Shown: in pieces, positions 36,871 to 46,975 of the stretch
Position numbering within the stretch: the first letter of the stretch is position 1
Layout of the letters: the number at the start of each line of letters is the position of its first letter
Origin: Prunella strophiata
Lineage: Eukaryota; Chordata; Aves; Passeriformes; Prunellidae
Direction: 5' to 3'
DNA length: 64,000 bases
NCBI GenBank assembly: GCA_036583965.1
Contig: JAZBQD010000027.1
Span: 27,163,001 to 27,227,000, forward strand
Position numbers and translations under genes: made by a program
The notes under the pieces: model-generated
What the model was told of the DNA's origin: nothing
The model's database searches: none
Seen by the model: the letters and a program-made list of their open reading frames with translations, nothing else

Positions 36871-39693
36871 CCTCTTGGTTTTGGGGTTGAGATTCCTGTT
36901 AGGGGGTGAAAAAAGGACTAAATGCTACTCCCAGTGTAGAAATGGTCACAGAATGATTTGTCACCTTGACAGGGAAGTCTAGGACAGACAGCTTCAGGGC
37001 TTGTTCTTTCCTTCGCTTGCACTTGAGCTCCAGCTCGTGCCAGTGGCAAAGGAAGGGGAGCTGTGTTCCCCAAGCTGACCCCTGTGCTCTGCCCAGGCCT
37101 CGGGAGCACGGTCCCCCTTCCTGCACTGCTGGCACCGCCAGCTGCAGACATCCCAGGGCTGGAGGGAAACGGTGCTGCTGCAGCTCTTTCCCAAACAGTG
37201 CCACTCCTCCAGGAGGCTCTGCAGGTGGAGTCCTGCTGCCCCACTTTGGTGTGGAGGCTTGAGGAGCTGGAAGTGCACGGGAGGCAGGCAGCACCCTTGA
37301 GGGGTTCAGCTGAGGAGGGCTCTGCCCGCTCCTGACGGATGTGCTGCCCGGGTGTTTGTGTCACAGCATCCACAGACGGGTCAGAGCACGGCTGGAGGCT
37401 CCCCACACTGAGCACACCTGTCTGCAGGGCAGTGCCACAGGGACAGAAGGCAGCAGCTCCTCATCAGAGCATCCCCTTGGGAGAATCAGCTTCTCCTGAA
37501 GTGCTTGGTGCTCTGCAGTGGGAAGGAGCTAATGGGGAGTTCTTCTCTTCAGGTCTGCACGGCGCTTGAGTGGAAATTCAAAATAGCAGTCCATGTGCAG
37601 TAACAGCGCTGGTTCAAGGGGGAATGGGGCTTGGGCCTGATTGTGGTTCAGGTTTGGTTTGACTGATTATATCCAGGAAATCCTCCCACTGTGCTCTCCA
37701 GTTTCTGATCCTGCTGCGTTAAATGGCAATTTGGCTAAATTGCATTATTTGAATCCAGTGGGCTGCATTTAACCTGGTATTAAAATGCATGTTTGGGCTT
37801 TTAAATTTGATATGAAGACAGCTGTATGCATTTTCCCTTGTTTGTCAATTGCATACATATGATACGATGTTTTCAGTAAGCGCTAAACAATGCAATGTGA
37901 GGCATTTCAACAAAGGAATAATTTAATGCAACCCAGCAGAAATGCAGAGCCTTAGAAGTGGTTCTTTATGAAACTACAAATTTTGGAAATGGGTCCAGAA
38001 GACCTACACTGGAGCAGCACAAGAAACAATAGTTAACACAGTAACATTTTTCCTGAAAGAAAAATACACCATGAAGAAATTATATTTTGCCTATTTTTTT
38101 TAGCTTGTTGATGTACTTGAATGCTTTAGTTGGCATATTTTGTATTTGTTGCATGGTAGGGATTAAAATTCTCGTTTCTTCACCAAAAGAGAATATTGTC
38201 GCACAAGATGCACTTTGAGCCAAACGAGATTTTTTTTTGTCAAGTGTAAATTTGTCTCACATATTTTGTTCCAGTTCAAAGAAAATTAACACATTGTTAC
38301 ATTTGTTTCATCTTCAGTTTAGCTTTAGCAGAATGAGACACATTTCCTTCCTAATCTTCTTCAAAGCCACAACTGTCCCTGCTTGCACAGGTGGAGGAAG
38401 GGTTAGGAAGGGCTGCATGTTTGTTGGGGCAAAATACTAATTTATTATTATCAAAAGATTATTAATGAGCTCTGCTGGAGCTGATGGGAACCAGCCTTAG
38501 CTTCCCACCTTGCTCAGAGCCTGGGTGCAGCCATGAGCTCTCCTGGTGATCTGGGCTGGGTTAAGGAATAGAGAGAGAGTACCTGGTGCTTCCTGCTAAA
38601 GAAAGGGAGCAAAAACAGCGTGTAGGACATGGACTGGGATAAATGCAGAGCACTGCTGGAGGGTGCTGGACAGCTGGGTGAGGGAGCAGGCTGGCTGGCA
38701 GGAACAGTCTCAGGCTTTTACCCAGCACACAGCAGTGCCAGGCAGCACTCTGTGAGCTGGTGCAGGCAAGTGTCAGCTTCAGACTCTGCATGGGCAGAGG
38801 TGGAATGGAGCATCAACAAAATACTCTTTGTAACTAAGCTGATGGAATTACCTCCACACAGCCCTGAGGTGGATCTTCCTTCACACAAAAAGGTAAAGTC
38901 TTACCTAGCTCCCAGAAGGACTCTGTCTACAGCTCCAGCAGAGCTGGGTGTTATCCTTGATGAAGGGAAGGGGGGATAAGTGCCAGCCTGGACTGCAGGT
39001 AAAATGTGCTTGGAGATCACACTGCTGCTAACTCTTGCTCTGGGGTCTCTTATCAGAGGATGACACAGTCCAAATTAAAATGCAAGGGTTGGCAGTACAC
39101 AGGGAAATTGAATAAAGGCACCTAAGTCTTCCCAAAAAATCTGTGACTCCGTAGCACTTCCTGAAGTTGATAGAAAAATGCATTTGTGGTAAATTAATGA
39201 ATCCAGCAGCCCTGGCCATGAGTGGCATTTTCAAAACTAACCATTGATATAAAGCCTCAAAATGTGCCTCAGATTCAGGCACATTGGTAGGGCTACAGTT
39301 TGCCCAGGTATGCAGGAAGCTGCAGATTTTCCTGCTCCTGCAGAACGGACCTGAAGTTGCTGCAGGCTGCTTTCCCCAGTCCTCTTGCCTGCTCTGAAAT
39401 GTGCCTGAAGGTCTGCTCTGGGAGTGTCCAGGCTGGCACTGACCCCTAAACCCAGGCAATAACCAGCCTCCCCTGCTGGTTTGCATGGCTGCAGAAGGCA
39501 GTGGTGTGTGCAGAACCCCCAGGGTGTGCACAGTGAGAGGGTAAAGCATGGCAGAAATGGCAAACCCATCTCCTCCTTCCTTGCCGTGGATGCTCAGGGG
39601 TGTCTCGCTTCAGCGTGCATGGCAGTAGGATTGTTGTGTGTAAATTAAATTAAACCAGGGTGCATGTCCTTGTCACAGGAGGCAGAGGAGTGG

Positions 39694-39771
39694 GTTTGTG
39701 CTCAGAGTTTGTGCTCAGAGTTTGTGCTCAGGGTTTGTGCTCAGGGTTTGTGCTCAGTGTTTGTGCTCATT
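39694..39771 (+). repeat. DNM3: 13-bp minisatellite before DNM3 terminal exon A
   Basis: Six copies of GTTTGTGCTCAGN. The last copy reads GCTCATT instead of GCTCAGN, creating CTCAT (39766-39770), a branch-point consensus with its A 26 nt before the exon. Confidence 0.92.
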
Positions 39772-39794
39772 GTTTCTTCTCTCTCTCTCTCCAG

Positions 39795-39864
39795 TCGAAG
39801 ACCGCCCCCTTCACCTACTCGGCCCACTGTAATCCGTCCGTTAGACTCCTCCCTGTTAGACTAA
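39795..39864 (+). CDS. DNM3: DNM3 terminal exon A: canonical C-terminus
   Basis: The exon follows TCTTCTCTCTCTCTCTCCAG. Its first T completes the split codon to serine, and the frame then reads RRPPPSPTRPTVIRPLDSSLLD and stops at TAA (39862-39864). This is the standard dynamin-3 C-terminus; DNM2 has a related ...IIRPAEPSLLD ending. It adds a Class I/II type SH3-binding core (RRPPPSPTRP) and an acidic-hydrophobic tail. The 3' untranslated region continues to an AATAAA at 40859-40864, with another at 41273-41278. The acceptor is preceded by six copies of a 13-bp repeat, which appears to supply the branch point. Confidence 0.95.
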
Positions 39865-40858
39865 AAGGAGTTTCTGGCATGTCGCTCGTTGTTAACCAAA
39901 TATGTGGAAACAAATTGCTTGGTAACTGTCACAATAACCAGTGTATAGTCGCATGTATGGACATCTCTAGGCAAGTAACCAATTTTACTGATATTCTCTG
40001 TCCATTCTGCATTGTTTATGAGGTCTTCAATGTTTGGGGAAGGTCTGTGCTGCCTTGACTTTTCCTTCTGCAATAACTGATGTTAGCTAACTTACTGACA
40101 CATATCTCCACCCATACAACTGTGCTCACAGTCCTCTACAGCAAGTGGAGGGCTTGACTCTGTGTGTCTTTGTGCATGTGTTGATTTGATCTGCTGCTTT
40201 TTTTCCCCTCTCACTCAAAAGGAATCTTGCTTTGATTTGTACCTTCCAGGTTTTCTATTTTCTCTTGTAATGGCTAAACTGGGCAAAGAAAAGCCATGTG
40301 GTTTCTTACCAAGCTCTTCTGAAGGCCCCACACTTCCAGGTCTCTCTTGCAAGAGGCTTGCTTCTCCTATAAGTTCTCCTTATCTGAAATTTAGTTTTAA
40401 GGAATGTTGTTAAATGAGCAGGGGGTGTGTGGGACAAGGCATGTTTTGCTTTATTCCCATGCTGGCAGCTGCAATGCCAGGTTGGTTGGGTTGGTGAGGA
40501 GCAGGCTGGGTGCCCCAGCTCACAGGGCTCAGCATGGAGCCAGGATGGGACAGGGTGGTTGGGAGGGCTGGAGTGTGACACAGCAGCGTGTGGCAGCTCC
40601 CTCTGTCCCTGCTCACACTCCTGCTCCCACTGCACTCCTGAGTGCATGGAAGTGTGCTGTGTGCAGGATCCAGGGAACTGAGCACTGCTTTTGGTCCCTT
40701 TGTGACCCAGAAGGACACAGAGACACAGACACGTGCACAGCTGGGCGTGGGTGCCCCTCCTGTGCCCACCAGTGGGAGCTCCAGCCTAGACTGGCAGCTG
40801 AGCTTCCCAAGGGCTGGGTCTGGATGTGAGATATTTGTGATATTTTCACATGCCAGTC

Positions 40859-40864
40859 AATAAA
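40859..40864 (+). promoter_or_regulatory. DNM3: Polyadenylation signal AATAAA, terminal exon A (proximal)
   Basis: Canonical hexamer about 1.0 kb after the stop codon of terminal exon A. Confidence 0.6.
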
Positions 40865-41272
40865 GCTTCCCTGTGCCCCCTGTGTAAAGATATTCTCCTT
40901 GCATTACATGGTCCTTGCACACACCTTGGTTTACTGTTGCTTTATCCAGCTAAGTTCTGGGAAGTGCCCAGCTGTGCATCCTGGATTATTTTAGCAGCTG
41001 CTCACTTGCAGAGGTGCTCTCTGCCTCTTGTTTTGCACGTTATAAATTAATGCATTATAAAAACCTTTTGTCTTAACTGTATTACTTCACTTTAAACACT
41101 TAGGGTCAGTGTCACCCTTAAAGCTTAGAACTTATTGAGTTAACAGAATGAAACTAGAGAGGAATTTGGCCTTGTTCCTTCAGAAAATATGAATTGCTGC
41201 TATTACAATTATGGTTACAGATCCCTAGGCAAAGCAATTGGTGATTTCAAAGGCCCCCAGTACAATCAGTCT

Positions 41273-41278
41273 AATAAA
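41273..41278 (+). promoter_or_regulatory. DNM3: Polyadenylation signal AATAAA, terminal exon A (distal)
   Basis: Second canonical hexamer about 1.4 kb after the stop; an alternative end for the same untranslated region. Confidence 0.4.
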
Positions 41279-42009
41279 TGTATTTATTGAGACTGCTTGT
41301 AGGGCTCCAGTATGCTGTAGCCCCATGGTTAGGAAGAATCCAATCAAAGAGCCACAACAAATGGGGATTTAGCCTGTTAATTCCCAGGCTGCTGATTAGC
41401 TGTGTTCACCAGTGCAGCAAATCATGTTCAGCCTGCAGAAGAGAGACAAGCTTGGGAAAGCATCATGATTTGTGTGTTAGCTTAACTTTCATTTCCTGTC
41501 AACCCCATACTTGTGACACACGCCTGGGGAGGCTGGAGGTCACATGTGATGCTCAGTGAAGATGGAGTTTGTCAGAGCCCTGGCATCCTGGTGACCTCAG
41601 CAGACTGCTGGTGTTTGTTTGGGGAACAGGTCCACACCTCCAGTGCCAAGTGCACAGAACCAGCTTTCAAGGAAAAGAAAAGGTTGAAAACACAACCACA
41701 GTCATACTAATTTTTACTACAAAAAAGAAAACATATTTTGATGATTCCTGTCTTCTACACAGCTTTCCACTGCTCAGTGCTCTCTGCTGTAACCTGTGCT
41801 GCATCTGTTGGATATAATTTTGTCTAAATAGCCACAGTAGCCCATATTGTTGCCTTGCCAGCACTCCTGTACATCCAGAGTTTATCAGAACTCTGCTACT
41901 GACTGGCAGCTGCCTGCTGATGGGAAGTCAGGTTTAATGCCTGAGCCACAGAGATCACTGATATCACTTCTGATACCAGGACATTCAAATTCTGATACTG
42001 ACCTGGTAG

Positions 42010-42135
42010 AGGACCAGGATGGACAAGTCTTTCAGCAGCCTGGTCTAGTGGAAGGTGTCCCTGCTCATGGCAGGGGGCTTGGAACAAGATGAGCTCCAAG
42101 GTCCCTTCCAACCCAGCCCACTCTAGGATACTGCA
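42010..42135 (+). mobile_element. CR1 LINE 3' end
   Basis: Contains GGACCAGGATGGACAAG, CCTGGTCTAGTGGAAGGTGT, GGCTTGGAACAAGATGAGCT and AAGGTCCCTTCCAACCC. A 5'-truncated CR1 between DNM3 terminal exons A and B. Confidence 0.88.
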
Positions 42136-43782
42136 AGGCCATGCTCTGAGTTTATCCCACCACAGGCCTTAGTTGTCCTTTGTCCAGTGGGAAGAGCATC
42201 ACCTCCAGGAGGTGATGGAGGCCAGTGTGGCTGCATGGGACACGAGGGCAATGTTGGTAAGTCAGAAGCCTCAATTACATGGCACAGCTTCTGCCCTAAA
42301 AATGTGCTTTTAAATGCTCTCCACTTGAGACTCCCTGATTTACTTTAATGACTGTTTCTGCCAAGCGTAAGGAAGTAGTTGGCACAACTGAGCACTGTCC
42401 TTTACTCTGCCCCCAAGAAACTATTTCTCAGCAGTAATCCTGAACTGTAAATAAAGCTCTCAAGGGTAGATTTACCTGAAAGAGGAGGAGGAGGCAGTGA
42501 GGCATCAGCACCATCTGCTTCTGTGCTTGATGCTGAGGGTGCAGGACACAGCTGCACAGCCCTCCTTCCTCTGCATCCTCATTCAGATCTTATCTAAATA
42601 TGATCCTGTGCCCTAAATGCAACACTTTTAGGTGTGCAGGTTAATAAAAAACCATAAGCACAAATCCAGGGTTTGATGATTTCACCTCTTCTTGCGTATG
42701 CACTTGTGAGAATAAACCACATAAACTTGTTTCTAGGAAAAACACTTGAATGCTTCCCAAGAAATTGCCACATCCAGTTGAGTAAGTGCTGTCCTCCAGC
42801 CTTGGCCCACTTCCTTCTGCTGTAGAGTGCCTGGAATGGGTTTGTTTGTCCCACTTACTCCTGATGCTGGCGAGTCCCATCCATCCTGTCCCTTGTTCTT
42901 AGAGGAGCAGCCTTGGCAGCAACTCACTCCATGCCCAAAGGAAAGCAGAACCTGTGGGTCTGCCAGAGGGACTGAGCACCTCTGCAGAGCCACTTAGGTG
43001 GGATGAGCCAGGTCTGAGCTCTGTGTCTGAGAAGCACAGGTTGCTCTGCCTTTCTCTGCTTCCCTCTGGCACAGCTCTGGTTGCCAGGGCGTAGTGGAGC
43101 AATAATGAAGCAACAGCAGAGTTTCTGATCTTACCTGAGGTGCACAAAGATCTGGGTGGTGTAGTTGCTAAGTTTCAGGAGGGTGCTCATCTAATCCTGC
43201 ATTTAGGCTGAGCCTGGATCTCTGCCCAGAGAACATTTCCACCTCACCCTGCCATGGCTGACCAGCAGCTGAAGAGCTTGTGCGTGCCGTGAACAGCTCT
43301 CGGCCTGGGATCTCAAGGGATCTTGTGCTAGGGTTAAAAAGATTGTATGTTCAACAAAAAGGCTTATGTACATAGTTAATGTGTGTTTATTTTATTGCTG
43401 ATCTTGTTGCACTTTCTGAGTAAGCCTCCTAAAAGTAGATTATTTATTATATTAAAGAAGATACATTATAGGTTATGGCATTTCATGTTCAAGTATAACA
43501 TAGAAAATATTATCCTGTCTGTTCCAGACAGCTCCACTAACCATGGTGTGTACAGCATATTGAGATTCCTGACTAGTTCTGTCCTCCTGTCTTAAAATAG
43601 TCCAACCCTCCTGAATTGAGAGCAGACCTGCTTTGTCCCTGTGCCACCAGGGAGCTTCCTGGTGCCCTCCTGGCCCAGCTCCTCCTGCTGTGGCACTGCC
43701 CCTGCTGCCAGGCTGGTGCAGAACAGCTCCCTTGTGTAAATGAATGTTACTCTGCCTGTCTTTCCTCTTGCTTTGTCTGCAG

Positions 43783-43837
43783 GCGAGCTGATGCCGACGG
43801 CATCCTCCCGTCCAGACAGCCCTCCACTCTTGCTTGA
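43783..43837 (+). CDS. DNM3: DNM3 candidate terminal exon B
   Basis: A strong acceptor (TTTCCTCTTGCTTTGTCTGCAG) precedes 43783. Joined to the phase-2 donor at 26839, the frame reads R-RADADGILPSRQPSTLA and stops at TGA (43835-43837). A good poly(A) signal follows at 44193-44198. The tail lacks the RRPPP SH3 core of the other two ends. Oddly, the next frame of the same bases reads ELMPTASSRPDSPPLLLDL before a stop. That matches the length and the SRPxSP...DL pattern of the long DNM1 tail, so the exon may be an old DNM1-type tail shifted by one base, or may be spliced from a donor of another phase. Expression is not proven. Confidence 0.6.
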
Positions 43838-43967
43838 TCTATGATTTGTCCCGCCTTGCCGGCCGTTTGCTTTACTGCTGTCTCTTTACTTTTCCAGGAC
43901 AAACGATGACTTCTTTTTTGTAAGAAGCAGACGCTTAATTTCTTTCTGATTTTGGTGTTTTGTTGGT

Positions 43968-44014
43968 GGGTTTTTTTTTGTGTTTTTTTTTTTTTTGGTT
44001 TTTTTTTTTTTTTT
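43968..44014 (+). repeat. DNM3: T-rich tract in the 3' UTR of DNM3 terminal exon B
   Basis: Long T runs broken by single G or GG. Confidence 0.85.
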
Positions 44015-44192
44015 CTCTGTATGTTAATGCCCTACTTCATGTGAGCCAAAACATCTGCCTTTGGTTTCGTAATCTGTAAATGGTTCCTGGTGTTGACCTT
44101 TGAGCACAGCGAGTGGATTCCCGAAACCATGGTCATCACTGAGCATCACATACACCTGCTGTAAAAATGTTATGCTGCATTTCTGAACCTGA

Positions 44193-44198
44193 AATAAA
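44193..44198 (+). promoter_or_regulatory. DNM3: Polyadenylation signal AATAAA, terminal exon B
   Basis: Canonical hexamer (CCTGAAATAAACTG) 355 bp after the exon B stop, followed by a GT/T-rich stretch. Confidence 0.6.
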
Positions 44199-45507
44199 CT
44201 GTCATTCTTGATGGGCTTTTATTATTACTTTCTGGATGTGTATGAGTGGTGTCTTCTGTCTCTTGCACCATCATCTCAGCATTCCACACTGCCTCGGTGG
44301 GGACTGCAGGGAGGATTTATTGGAGGTGCTGCTGTGCTGAGATCACTGGAGATGTCATTAAAGGGGAGGTGGAACCCGTTGGGAAGCATTCAGCCTGCTC
44401 CCCTGCAAGGGGCTTGGAGTGCTGCAGAGATATTTTGCTGGGAAATGGATGAATGTTTTACAAGCAGTACCTGGGGTTCACTGCATTGCTGAGGAAAGCA
44501 CATTCAGAGGGGTTTCAGAGCTGAGCAGAAGAACAGACTCAGTCCTCCAGAGCAGGAGCTGGAGTTAAAATATGCCTGAAAGGGATTTCCCCCTAAAGAT
44601 TGTGTACAAATGTGCAGATGTCCTGATTACTCAGTTCCTCCTGCAGATCAGGATGAGCCAAGTAGCTGCAATCAGTGCTTGGAGATGGTCTGTAGGGCAC
44701 AAACAACACAACAGCTTCCTGAGGGAACCCCACAGTGGCTAAGGGGGTCCTTAGGTTTTGGGAAAAGAGGGAGCAAAAGGTGGGATGAGCACAGCAGGAA
44801 CATGCCCACTGAATCCTGTGACATTTGGAGATTTTTTTATTGGTCTGTAATGGCTGTGGCTGAGGCAGTTTGTGCACTCCCCCCAGGGAACAGCAGTGTC
44901 CCACGTGTCCCCTCTGGCTGGAGCCTGTCAGGATGAGCCTGGTGCCAGGAATGTTGGTCAGGTGGAGCTCAGTGCTCTGTGCCCTGGGCCCTCACTGCCA
45001 CAGGGCTCTCCAGCTTTGTTCTAACCTGTCCCAGCAATGTCCCCTCCTGACACCCCAGTCCACCTCACGGGCCACCCTGTTTGATCATTCCTCATTTCAC
45101 CAGAGCCTCACAGAAAGTTCCACTCAAGAGCAGTGTTTGAAGCAGATAGTGGTGAGAATTTCAAGGCTGCCTGGGGAAAAGCTTTTGCAGAGGGTATAAT
45201 TTGCTGCAAGAAAATTGGAAAGCCTGTGACCAGTGACCTCCACACCTGGGGTGGGATTGTTGTGGTTCTCTGGCACTGGCAAGTCAGAAGGGAGGCGGTG
45301 AGGATGAAAGCCAGGCTGTGCTGAGAGCCAGCTGATTCTAATCTTGCTCTTGCTCTTTTCCTTAATATGCATGTTCTGTGCCTTTTTCTCTTAACCCATT
45401 TTATTAAGATAATTTTGTATATGAGTCATTTTATTGTATCTTGGCCTTTTGTTTTAAATCTCCCCCTCTCCCTGTGATTTTTGGGTTATTTTTTGGTTTT
45501 TTCCTAG

Positions 45508-45544
45508 GCGACCTCCACCAGCTGTTCCAGGAAGATCATCCTAA
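45508..45544 (+). CDS. DNM3: DNM3 terminal exon C: short C-terminus
   Basis: The acceptor TTTTTTGGTTTTTTCCTAG precedes 45508. Joined to the phase-2 donor at 26839, the frame reads R-RPPPAVPGRSS and stops at TAA (45542-45544). The RRPPP start repeats the SH3-binding core of terminal exon A but replaces the long SLLD tail with a short PGRSS end. A compact 3' untranslated region with AATAAA at 45691-45696 follows. Correct phase, a sensible proline-rich product and an immediate poly(A) signal make this a credible alternative end of the gene, and the rightmost one. The existence of several dynamin-3 C-terminal splice forms is established in mammals. That this exact exon is used is inference. Confidence 0.75.
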
Positions 45545-45713
45545 CACACACATTTCTTTTGTGTTACATGCAATGTCTTTTTTTTTGTTTGTTTAATTTT
45601 AAATCCAAAATTACCTTTAATTTGCACTAGCCTATTTGTAAATGAAAGATTTTATTTTTAGATGTCAATGATAAGCCTGGATGTAAAGAAAATAAAATTC
45701 TGACTACAAAAGG
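45545..45713 (+). other. DNM3: 3' UTR following DNM3 terminal exon C
   Basis: An AT-rich 170-bp stretch with AATAAA at 45691-45696 and a TG-rich stretch after it (GGAGTGTGTCCTGTG). It marks the probable 3' end of the DNM3 locus. Confidence 0.65.
45691..45696 (+). promoter_or_regulatory. DNM3: Polyadenylation signal AATAAA, terminal exon C
   Basis: Canonical hexamer 147 bp after the exon C stop, with a TGTG-rich downstream element at about 45713-45728. Confidence 0.7.
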
Positions 45714-46876
45714 AGTGTGTCCTGTGTTTGTATTGAAGGGTCTACTCACTCTTTCTCACACAGAGACATTCTTGCCCTGTGGGAGAAATTACCTGGGCCC
45801 TGTGGAGGCTCCCACCCTCCAAGGTTGTGGAGGGAGGGATGGACATTCTGCTGGAGTTCCAGCACATTCAGCACCAGGATTGCTCCATGTCAATGGCTTT
45901 GGCTCAGCATTAGCAGGAAGAACAGCCAGCAGAGTTCCAAAACATGTCCAGTGCACCTGGCTGAGCGGAAACTCGAAGGAGAAGATTGCAGCATTCTCTA
46001 GACAGTCCCTAGACTGATTAATCTGCACAATTATAAATAAATTGCAGCTCTTCTGACCCTTTTTGTCAAGCTAAACCTCTGAATTCCTTGCAAGCCAACT
46101 TCACTGGAGCATCTGAGCTCAAGCAGCTGTAAGGAGCTACCTCTGGGGTTCCAAATGTGTCTGTCCCTGTGGGGAAGGGAAAATCTGGGATTTAGATGAT
46201 GTGCTTGTTTTGGGTGCCAGAGAAGTCTTTGAGGGGTCAGTCTGAAAAAGGGGGGAACTGATGGCTTTAACTGGCTGGTTTTCCTCACAGGAAAGCCAAG
46301 GGGGTATCTCACAAACCATGCAGGTAAGTCAGGAGGCACCACTGGGCACTGGACTCCAGCTTGGTGTTCCAGTGCCCAAAGAAGAACTTCCTGGGCAGTA
46401 GGGAGGTGATGGATGAGAGGGAGCTGCTGCTCAGGATGGGGCAGGGGAGGGGATGAGAACACTTTGTGTGTGCAGAAGGGGCCAGGTGACAGCCAGCCTG
46501 GGCTTGATTTCAAGGCTGGTCTGACCAGCTGTGCTGAATTTGGGCAGTTCCTCTCGTTGCAGCTGATTTAGGTCCTGCTGACCTCTAAAATATCCAGGGA
46601 GCTGCTGAACCACCTGCATGAGCTGGTAAACACCAGACACTGAGTTTGCTCAAAACAGAAGGGGATATAAGCCCAGAAAGCTGTAGACTCACAGACATTT
46701 CTCCTTCTCACTTAGACTTGGTCTTTTGGTAGAGTAGAAGAAACAGCAAGGGTGTAGTAAAAAGTGGGGCAAAACCCCAAACCCTGCTCAATACCTTTGA
46801 ACTGCATGTGCTAAACTAGGAGCTGCTGGGCCTGGGCCAGGTGCTTCCCAGCACCCTGAGACAGGGAGGAATGGAG

Positions 46877-46975
46877 ACCTACAGTTCCAGGAAAACAACT
46901 GGAAAACAACTGGACCTACCGTTCCAGGAAAACAACTGGAAAACAACTGGACCTACAGTTCCTGGAAAACAACTG
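46877..46975 (+). repeat. 37-bp tandem repeat, 2.7 copies
   Basis: Copies begin ACCTAC at 46877, 46914 and 46951. Each contains GTTCC(A/T)GGAAAACAACTG, and an internal GGAAAACAACT pair makes it a nested duplication. Confidence 0.9.

Larger units (their letters stand above)
26840..39794 (+). other. DNM3: DNM3 intron before the first terminal exon
   Basis: A 13-kb intron, GTAAGA to TCTCTCTCTCCAG. It contains an (AT)n microsatellite (27.6 kb), a GC-richer stretch (28.05-28.4 kb), a CR1 tail in reverse (31.9 kb), a T28 tract (34.3 kb), a G23 run (35.9 kb), an orphan CpG island (36.35-36.87 kb), a GC-rich stretch continuing to about 37.55 kb, and an AT-rich block with many TGCAT motifs (37.7-38.0 kb). 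A 13-bp minisatellite sits directly before the acceptor. No coding exon was recognised. Confidence 0.85.
39865..41300 (+). other. DNM3: 3' UTR following DNM3 terminal exon A
   Basis: Sequence after the TAA, with AATAAA at 40859-40864 and again at 41273-41278. Either could end the transcript, so the right edge is approximate. The open frames in 40.4-40.85 kb are on both strands and GC-driven; none looks coding. Confidence 0.6.
43838..44220 (+). other. DNM3: 3' UTR following DNM3 terminal exon B
   Basis: Contains a T-rich tract at 43968-44014, then AATAAA at 44193-44198. The right edge is estimated from the poly(A) signal. Confidence 0.5.
1..45713 (+). other. DNM3: DNM3 (dynamin-3) gene, 3' portion
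   Basis: The span covers the last part of a dynamin gene: a 20-kb intron, three internal coding exons and three alternative terminal exons. Dynamins are large GTPases that assemble on necks of budding membranes and drive scission. Dynamin-3 is the paralog found mainly in brain and testis. The joined exons encode the end of the protein (GED then proline-rich domain), about 231 residues with the first terminal exon. Assignment to DNM3 rather than DNM1 or DNM2 rests on the GED sequence ([28 protein letters not shown]) and on the C-terminus IRPLDSSLLD, close to the DNM3 ending as I remember it. The GTPase, middle and PH domains lie to the left, outside the window. No sequence matching the miR-199a/miR-214 antisense cluster known from another DNM3 intron was seen. 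Confidence 0.96.

Noticed and set aside
1..45713. miR-199a-2/miR-214 (DNM3OS) antisense cluster
   Set aside because: Looked for the reverse complements of the mature microRNAs and found none; the cluster lies in a more upstream DNM3 intron.
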